DNA of 64,000 nucleotides, from the NCBI GenBank assembly GCA_033220425.1, contig CM065647.1, positions 2,294,001 through 2,358,000 of the forward strand. The letters run 5' to 3'. Position numbers and translations under genes: made by a program. Below the pieces are notes generated by a model that worked only from the letters and a program-made list of their open reading frames with translations, was not told the origin of the DNA and searched no databases. The DNA comes from Lepraria neglecta (taxonomy: Eukaryota > Ascomycota > Lecanoromycetes > Lecanorales > Stereocaulaceae). Shown here piece after piece: positions 54,888 to 64,000 of this stretch; the stretch's first letter is position 1; every line of letters begins with the position of its first letter.

Positions 54888-57502
54888 TTAGTCTTCATAT
54901 CAATCGATTGCATGCAATGATAGTAGCTGCGGCACATTGCCTAACGTAGCCAGCATTACTAACTTTGGGTAGTATGAATAGTGCTGGTTTTTAGGGCAAA
55001 GAACCCGACGTCAGCTGCTGCGTATGGGTACGGGCACGCGAGCCTCGTATGCAAAATCATGAGATGCATGTGTAGAAACTTGTAATAAAAATACTAATCA
55101 AGTGTGTGGATGAGGGCCGAGCACATGAGGAGTAGGCAGCCATCTTCGTTGCGGGTCCGGCTCATCACGTGAAGGTCCTGTAGCAGCCCTACCGAACTAC
55201 AATGTTACTGTTGATAGTAGACGTATGTATTGTCTTTAGATAGTGGCAAAGAGGAAGACTGAAGTGACTGCTACATGAGCACATTAGCCGCGTCATGTAG
55301 ATGAAATACATATATTCGAATAGAAGTGTGTGTGGATCAGAAAAGCAGAGCATCCAATGGTCATCCAACCATCAAGTGCGAAAGCCAAGGCGAGCCTTAT
55401 GAGATTTATTCCTTAGCTGTCACGCAACGGGTGCGATGAAACAATAATGAGGACGAGCATAACGTGAGAATGGTGGTTTGGATAAGGAGTACAGTGCTGA
55501 CAAAAGACCCTGCGTTTACACTTCGGACGAACCTCCGCTTTGGAGGCACCCTAAACCGTCGCAGGAATGTGGTCCCTGGTACGGTAAGCCATAGAAAGGA
55601 AGGTGATCTGAGTGATGAATCATGGCTGTCGCATTTTCAAATAAAGAAGACAAATAGACTTGGTAATAGGCGTCTTCTACCCCTCCTACGGGATGCATTC
55701 AATAATGTACCACTGGCAAATCAAATGGCTTCTAGGCCTTTGTTCTATGACAACCTTGCAGTAAGGCACTCTCGAATTGTCAATATCTACGATCGACGCA
55801 TAATCGTTGACTCGTCAGGGGAAGGCTGGGCAACAGGCGTCTTCATCGAGATCTCGCACTACAAAAAACAAATACTGGCTGGCTATGAAAATGCGCTCAG
55901 TCGCATGTGGGGTCGTTGGACTAGGCTCGTTCCTTTTCCAGCCTGCTGCATAACTAGTAGGGACACTTAACGCACAGGCCACCAATGCCATTTTCCGCTC
56001 GCTTCGGTTCAGGTACCTTTGCAAGGTTCCATTGAAGCGAGTGTAACAGAAGTGGAAACCAACAAGTCTGGGGATTTCTTCTCGCTCAAGGAGGGTTGGC
56101 TGCAGTCATGATAGGCTTAAGGCTCGTCCTAATAGACTTGCCGTAAAACCTGGGGTAATAGTTTGCCCTTGTGATTAGCTAGGAGTGGCGAGATTTAGCA
56201 ACACTACGAATCTGAGCTGGAAAGTGTCTCAGTGTGGCATAGCTGCATGAATGGGCTTGAGCAGGCTTGAGCAGGCTTGAGTAGGCTTGAGTAGTGGCGG
56301 GTCTAAGTCTCCAAGAGCATGCCGGACGTCTTCGAGACGGGCCAATTCGTGGCTGTTGCTCAGAACTAGACGAGAGCTCACATGGCATGTTGAGCAGCAG
56401 TGGACGGATGTATTTGCCGTTTTATATTTCCCCTCCTGTAAACTTTCACAAGGCCATCCGCCACAGTCCGCTGAAGCCAAATTTATTCTGAGAGAAAAGT
56501 TTGAAGGAGTGGAAAATCGGCCACGGCTAAGGGGTCGCAATTCGCAATTGAAGATAGGCGTGAAAGCCACGGTATTTTGGCAAGCGATGACAGTGGTTGG
56601 TGCCAAAAATGATATGCATCGTCTCTGTCTAGGTCGCCTAGGGCGCTCCTACAAACCCTATCCAGCCAATACCCTGCCTAACCGAAATTTCGTCGAGGGG
56701 GCTAAATAAGCAGTCCCGTTTGTGGGGTGTTCATACTTCCGCAGATCTGCTGCTAAATTTTTCCCCTTGAGTGTAAACCTTCTCCTCCACCTCCACCACG
56801 ATTCTTTTTCAGGATTGCAGTCTCTCCAAGGAACGAGGCTTTACTTTGCCTCCTGTTCAATTCACAATTGACTCGCCCCTATAGCCGTGGTGGCTTATCA
56901 ACGGCAACACGTCATTAAAGTGGGGATAAAGCTTGCATCGTCGACTCGTCTTTTTCTTGGAACCTCAACAATAGCCACAACAGCCCTGGGACATCAGTTG
57001 GTCAATCGGTGTTCTCCTTACATTGTGGGTTTCTCCCCTGGGACATTCGTGGCGACCCGGAGTGAAACTGACGCCTTATCGGTTCGTAGCTCTTGAACCG
57101 TAACGCCCGGTCGCGCCTACTCTCCTTCTCCTCGTCTACTGAGTGATATTACACCTGTGTGAAAGACTTGGGCGGAAACTTCATTGTACTTGACATATAT
57201 TGGAATATCATAGAGATCTTGCGCTGCTCTTGGACGGGCCTCCGGAACAGCTCGCAGCTCAAAAGGAAACAGCCCCCAGCGACACGAAACAGAGATAGAA
57301 AGAGATAGTACATACCACGTCGATTTGCTCGCTCTGAGGCATACCCAGGTCTGCTGCTAGATTTTTGGGCAAACATGACAGCCGGAAGGAAGTGGACCTT
57401 TCTCAGACCTCGATGACATTCGATTGGTAGTTGTGGCCAGCCTTTGCGGATAACATCGAGCCTCCAAAGAGGGTGCATCACCATAAGAGCCGAGAACGGA
57501 TA
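54888..57502. other. 2.6-kb intergenic region upstream of the kinase gene
   Basis: No conserved gene is seen. A 168-codon plus frame at 55464-55970 and a 140-codon frame at 56287-56709 lack motifs and are probably chance or leader sequence. A four-fold 10-bp tandem repeat lies at 56254-56293. The part from about 56720 on is pyrimidine-rich and probably belongs to the promoter and long 5' leader of the kinase gene. Confidence 0.45.
56254..56293. repeat. Four tandem 10-bp units
   Basis: The unit GGCTTGAGCA is repeated twice exactly and then twice as GGCTTGAGTA. Too short to suggest a function. Confidence 0.85.
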
Positions 57503-60500
57503 ATGGCTGCTCCGAGTGGAGAAGCCAGCGTGGGCGAGCACGCTGGCATGGGGATTCCAGTCGGAGGACGGATGCTTATAGGTCCACCGCCATCAACGGA
57601 AAATATGCACCCAAATGGCGCAGGAAATGTGGAGATGGAACCTCTAAGCGAAGATCACAACATTGAAATGAAAGACATAAATAGTACGTCATCGCCGGAG
57701 ACAGATGATCACACACCAAAGTCAGAGCAACCCCAGCTGGCGCAAGCAAACTTGTCTGAAGATGTGCAAGATACATCCAAGCAAGCCTCTCACACAGAAG
57801 GAGATACCGTTGCCCTCCCAGCTGGAAGTGGTGACTATTTCGCTGCAACGGTCCCTCGAGGTTCAACTGTCACCGACTTTGCCCAAAAGACATCCTCAAC
57901 AGCAATACCAACCTCTACCCAGGACTGCAGGCCTCCCTCACAACATGGTGACACTTTGACCCTCGACCATCAAGAGGACTCTGAGACTTCCTGGAGGGAC
58001 TTTTCCACACGGACCGTCATTGGTCCAACATTCATTCCTGGAAGTACCAGGCCGACTTCTGTTCCCAATTTTCAAAGCACAACGCGGCGACGTGACGGGC
58101 CTGAATATCCAACTTACCCAGATCAATCTTTCCAAGCCCTGCAACGCCAAGTTTATCCTCCACCCTACTCGCCCGGCTCACCACACCCACTCAGAACTCG
58201 AAGCTCCCATCCGTCTCAGGATTACTCTGTTTCTTCAACAGATGTACAGGCGATCAAAGAATTCCCTCAAACCAGCTCAGGAGCCAAGACCGTAGGCAAT
58301 ACACCCGCACAAAGTCCTGGCTTATTCTCTCCAATGTTCCCTACCAAAAGGCAATGGCCCGCCGGGTCGGATGATGGACGTTCTGCTACCCCCATGCTCC
58401 ATCCTAGTCATCACAAAGCACCGAAGGAGTAAGCCCGAAATTTCCTAGCTCCTTAAGGTTTACATGTATAGACTACGAAGACGACTTTATATTTATTAAC
58501 GTGTTACAGGACGCACAAGCTACTCAAAGACATCGATCCAATATCTGGCAGAAAGACTATCAATCACTACGAAATCCTACAGAAGCTCGGCAGTGGTCAA
58601 CATGGCACTGTCAAGCAAGGCAGGGACCTCGACGCTGGCGAAATGGTGGCTATCAAAATTGTGCGACGCTTCTCAAAGAAGTTGCGGCTGGGCAGGTCGG
58701 GAGATCCTAATGACATGATCAAGAAAGAAGTCGCTATTCTCAAGAAGGCTCGTCATCCGCACGTCGTTAGCTTGATTGAAGTTATCGACGACGATGAATT
58801 TGGCAAAGTCTACTTGGTCCTTGAATATGTCGAGCGAGGAGAGATCATCTGGCGCAAACAAACCGACAAGTACATCGCACTGTTTGAGATGGAGCGCACA
58901 AAGCGTGAAATTAGCGGTGAGCTCAACGAAGAATCCGAGCGGGCAGCGGTTGAGCGGTTTAACATGGGTGCACCCGCAAGACGTCTTGAGAAAGCTCGTC
59001 TGCTAGAGAAGCAGAAACGTCAAGCCAAAGAACACCTTGAGGCCGAGAGATCTAGTGTTCAGGGACAACGTTTAAGCCTCGATCCTTACTGGTCACTCGA
59101 ATTTGCTGGCGAATCTGATAACGACTATGGATCCGACAATCTGAATCAAGTCGAGCCTCAGCACGGCGATGATATGCAGCCAGGCCATAGCCTTCCGCCA
59201 GCAGACAAGAATGATGCCTCGCCTCAAAGTGACACCCCAAGCCACACACCAAAGCCGCTACCATACCCGATTGACCCTGATCATACACCTGCCAATACAT
59301 CCCGTCCCCACACGCCAGCAAACCTCGAAGGTACGATGTGGGGCCCCTGCCTTGAAGAGAGCGCTTCAGACCTTGCCTTGCAAGCAACACTCAACCAGAT
59401 CATCGCTGCTCAGACTCAATGGACTGCAGAGGAAGAGGACTTCCGTTATGTTCCTTGTCTCACCCTATCTCAAGCCCTAGACGCTTTTCGCGATACTGTA
59501 CTCGGTCTGGAATATCTACACTATCAGGGCATCATACATCGCGATATCAAGCCTGCAAATCTCTTATGGACTCAGGATTATCGTGTCAAGATATCAGACT
59601 TTGGAGTCTCCTACCTTGGCAAACCTATCAGAGAAGATGACAATCATGAGGAGATCCCTGAAGCTGACGCTGCCATACTTGATGAAGCTATCGAGCTTGC
59701 CAAGACAGTCGGTACTCCAGCGTTTTATGCTCCTGAGCTCTGCGATGCTCAATACTTTGAGCTTGGGAGGCAGCTGGATCGCCCAGCGATCACTGGCCAA
59801 ATTGATGTATGGGCCCTTGGGGTCACGCTCTACGCCATGATCTTTGGTCGCCTGCCATTCGTTCATAGCAATGAATTCCAGATGTATGAGAAGATCGCGC
59901 GAGAGGACGTCTTCATTCCTAAAGTGCGCCTTCGCGGTGTCGAACATACAGACAGGACGCCTTCCAACCACAACAAGAGACTGGACGATATCATCGAGTA
60001 CGAAGAAGTTGACGACGAACTACGTGATTTGCTGAAGCGTCTACTCCACAAACACCCAACCAAGCGCATGACTTTGAAGGAAGTCAAATATCATCCATGG
60101 GTGCTCCGAGGAATTGCAAACAAGAATGCTTGGCTCGACGAAACAGATCCGTCACGCCAAAGCCAAGGCAAGAAGATCGAGGTCTCCACACAAGAAGTTC
60201 AAGACGCCGTTGTCGGACTCACCGTTTTCGACCGTGTCAAGGCCGGCTTCCAGAGAGTTGGCTCTGTGCTTCGAGGCCGTGGTTCTCGTAAGAGGGCTGA
60301 CAGCAGTCCTAAGCATCCTGAAGTTTCAAGCTCTGCCCCTGCGCCTAAGGCCAGCCCTAAAGAACAGAGGAGGTCCAGCCTAAGAGGAGACGAGCAAATC
60401 TACTCAGCTCTACGGGCCTCACGCGAAGGCTCCGAGCACCCACTTGCACAAAGCGTCGCCGCCAGCCCCGAACCCGAGGCCGCTCAATCCTCGTATTTTG

Positions 60501-61471
60501 AAGACAGCAACCTGAGGCCTGCTAGCGAGCCACAAGCACATCGACCAAAACTTCCTGACCGCGCTTTATCCACCGCTGATTCAATGAAGACGATCCGTGC
60601 GCCTGGCCATGCCACTGCCAGAGAGAATGTTTCACCACCGACCACTTCGGCCCCCAATGAAGAGTTCTCATCCTTAACCCCTATCGTCGAACCAAATTCC
60701 TCTTCATCATCAAGTCTAGGTGGCATATTTGGCGGAGCAGGCCGCCGCTTTGTGAACAGCATGCGCAGCAGGGAGCGAGGAATCGGTCGCCAGAGTCCAT
60801 CCCAGTCCAGCAGGTCGTCATCTGTAGATACCAACATCGAGGATCCCCATGCTTCACCAAGCCTTGCACTCTCGTCAGCAATAGCTGCTGGGCACGTTGA
60901 CCAGCCATCCACTCTTCGGGAAGAGCCTGAGACCCACGCTTGGCCGAATGAATCCAGCAGTGACAGTTTTCAGCGTGCTCAAGAGCAGAACTACCGCCGT
61001 GCGACCCTCGAGCATGCGCGTACGGGTCGTCGTTCCACTGTTTCACACGCAGTCGACATTCCTTGCCCTCCATCACCAGACGATGAGACGTTTTTCGCAC
61101 AACAACGGCCCGTATCCGAAGCAGGCAGTACCTCAGCATTCCCCATTTCGTCATCCTCGGATCAGATCGTCTCCGGAGAGTCAACAGCTCATTCCCGCAT
61201 TCCATCTGTGATCAGTGGGGCTTCTTCACTGTCTGCGGCTATCGAAGAAGACAACGGCTTCCATGCGCATGCGTTTGCTCTCGAAAAGTCAATCTCACCT
61301 CTTACCATCGGTAGGAGGAGTGGATCACGCTCACGTCAGCATGACGAGGAAGAAGATCTCAACCCCACGCCTGCTCTCGCAAAAGCTGCTGCAGACGACG
61401 AAGCAGGCTATAACGGGGAAGGCGAGCAGGACGACTCGGACAGCGAGGACGAAGGACTAGCTATGGCTTGA
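57503..61471 (+). CDS. CaMKK-like Ser/Thr kinase (Ssp1/Sak1/Elm1 group)
   Basis: Exons 57503-58428 and 58510-61471 flank an 81-nt phase-2 intron; 1295 aa. Residues 1-320 are disordered. The kinase starts near 330 (NHYEILQKLGSGQHGTVKQG), with the VAIK lysine near 358, HRDIKPANLL near 652, DFGVS near 672, GTPAFYAPEL, DVWALGVTLYAMIFGRLPF and HPWV. Between LVLEYVERGEIIW and the C-lobe helix (SQALDAFRDTVLGLEYLH) there is an insertion of about 220 residues, partly charged coiled-coil-like (ARRLEKARLLEKQKRQAKEH), partly disordered. A 400-residue Ser-rich tail follows. Kinases of this group phosphorylate the activation loop of AMPK/Snf1 and related kinases and act in stress, nutrient and growth control. 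All catalytic residues are present. The start is the first ATG in frame; an upstream intron cannot be excluded. Confidence 0.93.
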
Positions 61472-61972
61472 TCATGAATACAGCGATGGGATTCGATTTA
61501 CATTGACGACTAAGGCACGATAGATACGATTCAGCAACGGCGCAACACCGGGGGATACCATTTCTTGTAATGCTCTTGAGCAGGAATTTAATTTTTATCA
61601 TGAAGCGATAAGGGGGAAACAGCACCTTGTCTTTCAATTTTACCACTAGGGTTTGGGGGAATACCATAGACTTCGCTTCTTCTTTTTTCGTCACGATCCA
61701 CACTATTTCCTTTTCTTTTCTTGAATCTCTCTACTCAAACGCCACTGGAGAAAAGGCGGCTGTATCAAAAAGTATTACTTAGCGAGCAGAAAAACAACGT
61801 TTTTATCGCTCTATTAGCTTGAATTAGCGAGCAAATGGTCATTGAAAGGCTAGGTGAATATGTCTTAGGGTCGATACCCCGTATATAGACCAAGTGGCTA
61901 GCAACGTCAATGGACGGAAGTTCTCTAATCAGGTTGCTTCATGCGTGGGGTGTCATGCTGCTAATGTAAATG
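61472..61972. other. Intergenic region between two convergent genes
   Basis: 500 bp, AT-rich, holding the 3' UTRs of the kinase gene (+) and ALG14 (-). No gene is seen; the 80-codon minus frame at 61461-61703 lacks motifs. Confidence 0.5.
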
Positions 61973-62867
61973 CTACCGAACCAACACCCCCCTATACTCC
62001 CCCCACCCTCTCGTCTCCAAACCCTTCCACTGCACCAACACCCGATCACAAAGCCCACACCACACAATAATCCTCCCACTCAAACTCGGCCTTTTCACTC
62101 TCGCCCAAGATTCTACGTAAATCACACGCATCTTCCCCGCAGCCCCAAACCTCGAAAAGCTGGGCAAGAAGGAGAAGTAACGCAGTATAGTAGATGCAAG
62201 AATCATGATGAGCGCTGTAGCGGGCCCATTAGTCAGAATCAGATCCGGCAATCCTTTATGGTGGGAAAGGAGAAGTGAAAGGCACGTGCCCAGGCAGTAG
62301 TATGAGCTTAGGGGAGTGGTGAGGAGGGATTGGTGTATCCGTCTTGCGCGGGGGACAGTGTGGATGCTGTAGCCTTGTCGGCGAATGTAGCCGTGGATAC
62401 AGCTTCTTGAGAATCTTGTTTCTCTCTTCCGTGGGTCATCGACGAAGCGCTTCCCTCGACCCGTAGCTTTGGCGGCAAGATCATCCTCGAACTCTTCGGC
62501 TTTCCCAGAGCTGAAGTCATCACCGCTGCTAACTACATAGCTCCGGTGCGTATAGCTCTTTGGATCGATATCTGCGAGGAGAGAGAGCATTTCTGCTGTG
62601 TGGCCTCCGCTGCCGAGGACGATGAGGAGGTGCGTGGCCTTGCCGCGCTTTCGGGGCGGGGGGCGCGTGCGGTGGATGGCGAGGAGGATGTAGAGGAGGC
62701 GGAGCTGTGAGGAGTAAAGGTTAGTTAGTAAGGGGGGTTTGAGTGGGTGCGGAGCTTACGAAGGCGAGGGTTAGGGTTATGAGGAGGAAGGCGTAGACGT
62801 AGGGGAGGTCTGCCTTTGCGGCCGGCGAGATAGGGTTCAGCGCGGTGAGGATGGATGTGATCGACAT
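61973..62867 (-). CDS. ALG14: UDP-GlcNAc transferase subunit ALG14
   Basis: Exon 1 62867-62760 and exon 2 62704-61973 flank a 55-nt phase-0 intron with a CTAAC branch site; 279 aa. A hydrophobic segment near residues 22-45 (YVYAFLLITLTLAFLRLLYI) is the membrane anchor. It is followed by a basic stretch and HLLIVLGSGGHTAEMLSLL, the family motif. Next come YTHRSYVVSSGD, PRARRIHQS, LPDLILTNGPATALIM and VIYVESWARVKRPSLSG, with LVQWKGL near the end. ALG14 anchors the catalytic ALG13 at the ER membrane and together they add the second GlcNAc to dolichol-PP-GlcNAc in N-glycan assembly. Length is a little above the usual 200-240 aa. The exon 1 start fits the anchor. Confidence 0.95.
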
Positions 62868-63323
62868 GTTGGGTTTTGGGGTGGTGGATGGGAAGGCGAC
62901 ATGTTTATTGAGGCATGGCTTCAGATTTGAGGATTAGATGGGCGGTTGGATGAAGTGAATGTGCTATCAGACATAAGCCTAATACGTTTCGCAATTGACA
63001 TGAAATGCAAATAACAATGGGCAGCATGCGGAACTTTTATTGAAACACTGGAAGAGTGAATGTGTTGCTATTGTCAATGCTTCCAGGAGGTGTTGAAGCG
63101 GATTCTGCCATTGAGAAGGAGACAGTGTCGAGACAATTAGTCTTACCACGCATTATATCTTCTCACTTCCTCTTTCTGCAGTCCTACAACCTTTTTCCTC
63201 CATCTTTCGTTTTCGTCCACAACATTTTGGGTATATTGTGCAGAGAAAGTTTTGAGAGAAGTCCGGGCAACTTTTCTAAACTCCGAAGAACCATTTCCTC
63301 GAGCCCCCCAAGTTCTTTTCGAT
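62868..63323. promoter_or_regulatory. Divergent promoter region of ALG14 and the Ima1-like gene
   Basis: 456 bp between start codons pointing away from each other. The right half (63150-63323) is C/T-rich leader-type sequence. Open frames here are extensions of the Ima1 frame without a matching conserved start. Confidence 0.45.
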
Positions 63324-64000
63324 ATGTTCAGCGCAATGGCCTCTTCATTTCGAAAGCGCCTACAATGCTTCTATTGCGGCTGCAAGTCAGCGCAGCGATG
63401 GAGTGCTGGTCTCAAGAAATGGCAATGTGGGAAGTGCGAAGCTGTCAACCACTTGGACGAGGTAAGTCTATTTACATTCTGAACATTCTGTGTGCCATAT
63501 AGCTGACAATGCTCGACAGAAAGGCGAGATCGCAGACCCGTCTCCCATGGCGAAAGATAAATTCGCCCCTATCCAGTATGCGCAGCCAGTCCCAAGATCG
63601 TCCTCCCGTCTCTTCGACGTGCCCGAGGATTCACCCTTTTGCAACACCTGTCTTAAGAACCAGCATATGTACAACCAGACGCTGGCCGAATACTTTCCAT
63701 CTGCAGACACCCCGGACTACGACGAGTACGAAAAAGAGTATCCTCGCTTCCTGAACCGTCTTCAAGAACAATACCCACAGCTCTGCGAAGACTGCGAGCC
63801 GAAGGTTCAAGGACGCTTACGAGCGACTAATTATGCGGCGAAGACCGATCACCTGAGAAGAATGATGGATAAGACGAGAGGACGAAGGATTCCGCATAAC
63901 GGGTCGAGCTGGAAGAGCTTTGTCATTCTCTTGGGAGGCCTACTTTGGGCTGCAAGTTGGGCTGGACAAGCTCTATGGAACGGCGTCGGCCTCTGGATGT
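63324..64000 (+). CDS. IMA1: Ima1-like inner nuclear membrane protein (N-terminal part, cut by window end)
   Basis: Exon 1 63324-63461 and exon 2 from 63520, with a 58-nt phase-0 intron; the frame runs off the window end. The N-terminal Ima1 domain is clear, with CxxC pairs typical of its zinc sites: CFYCGCKS, WQCGKCEAVNHLDE, FCNTCLKNQHMYNQTLAEYFP and LCEDCEPKVQGRL. These are followed by TDHLRRMMDKTRGR. A first transmembrane segment begins at the end (FVILLGGLLWAASWAGQAL). Ima1 (Samp1/NET5 relatives) links heterochromatin and the nuclear envelope with cytoskeletal force systems in fission yeast. A second ATG four codons in (63336) is an equally possible start. Confidence 0.92.

Noticed and set aside
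55464-56709. 168- and 140-codon plus-strand frames upstream of the kinase gene
   Set aside because: No recognisable domain, irregular composition, and one overlaps a tandem 10-bp repeat; treated as intergenic.

Overview
The window looks like a chromosome segment from a filamentous ascomycete (Pezizomycotina; Dothideomycetes is a guess I cannot prove). The reasons are many short GT-AG introns of about 46-81 nt with CTAAC/CTGAC-type branch sites, compact spacing, and a purely fungal gene set: Cdc25-type RasGEF with SH3, Ima1, cobalamin-independent methionine synthase, a NACHT-ankyrin receptor and several serine/proline-rich fungal proteins. I found no tRNA, rRNA, CRISPR array or retroelement. 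Exon borders below were read by eye and checked for reading-frame continuity across each intron.

Layout. 1-3617: no convincing gene, only some unassigned minus-strand ORFs. 3618-7227 (+): SH3/RasGEF. 8048-9498 (-): mitochondrial ribosomal protein uL24m, with a frame conflict. 10267-11963 (-): disordered unknown protein. 13959-15762 (-): nine-exon polynucleotide kinase 3'-phosphatase. 16368-17780 (-): Ser-rich unknown protein. 17985-18183: a 199-bp inverted-repeat element with TA borders. 18500-21288 (+): MutL homolog MLH3. 22409-23841 (-): decayed F-box gene. 24684-24880: degenerate 64-bp minisatellite. 25165-28473 (-): eleven-exon SNF2/HLTF-like helicase.

28822-34349 (+), divergent from the helicase with about 350 bp between them: a nine-exon NLR-like STAND protein with a fungal N-terminal domain, NACHT, two C2H2 fingers and a long ankyrin region. 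The last 12 ankyrin units are almost identical at DNA level, and an 11-nt deficit at the array end throws the last ankyrins out of frame. This is the most interesting locus in the window.

36313-38535 (-): repeat-rich disordered protein. 39133-41413 (+): RUS/DUF647 family protein with a 13-nt exon and two long introns. 43183-44235 (+): RGS-domain protein. 44236-47224: gene-poor, with a second copy of the ~64-bp repeat family in the opposite orientation. 47225-50236 (-): large disordered protein. 50989-53487 (-): methionine synthase Met6. 53881-54887 (+): steroid 5-alpha-reductase-like enzyme. 57503-61471 (+): CaMKK/Ssp1-Sak1-like kinase. 61973-62867 (-): ALG14. 63324 to the window end (+): Ima1-like inner nuclear membrane protein, cut by the window edge.

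Functionally the window mixes signalling (RasGEF, RGS, CaMKK-like kinase), genome maintenance (PNKP, MLH3, SNF2 helicase), housekeeping (uL24m, Met6, ALG14, Ima1) and one innate-recognition-type gene. Nothing suggests a biosynthetic cluster.
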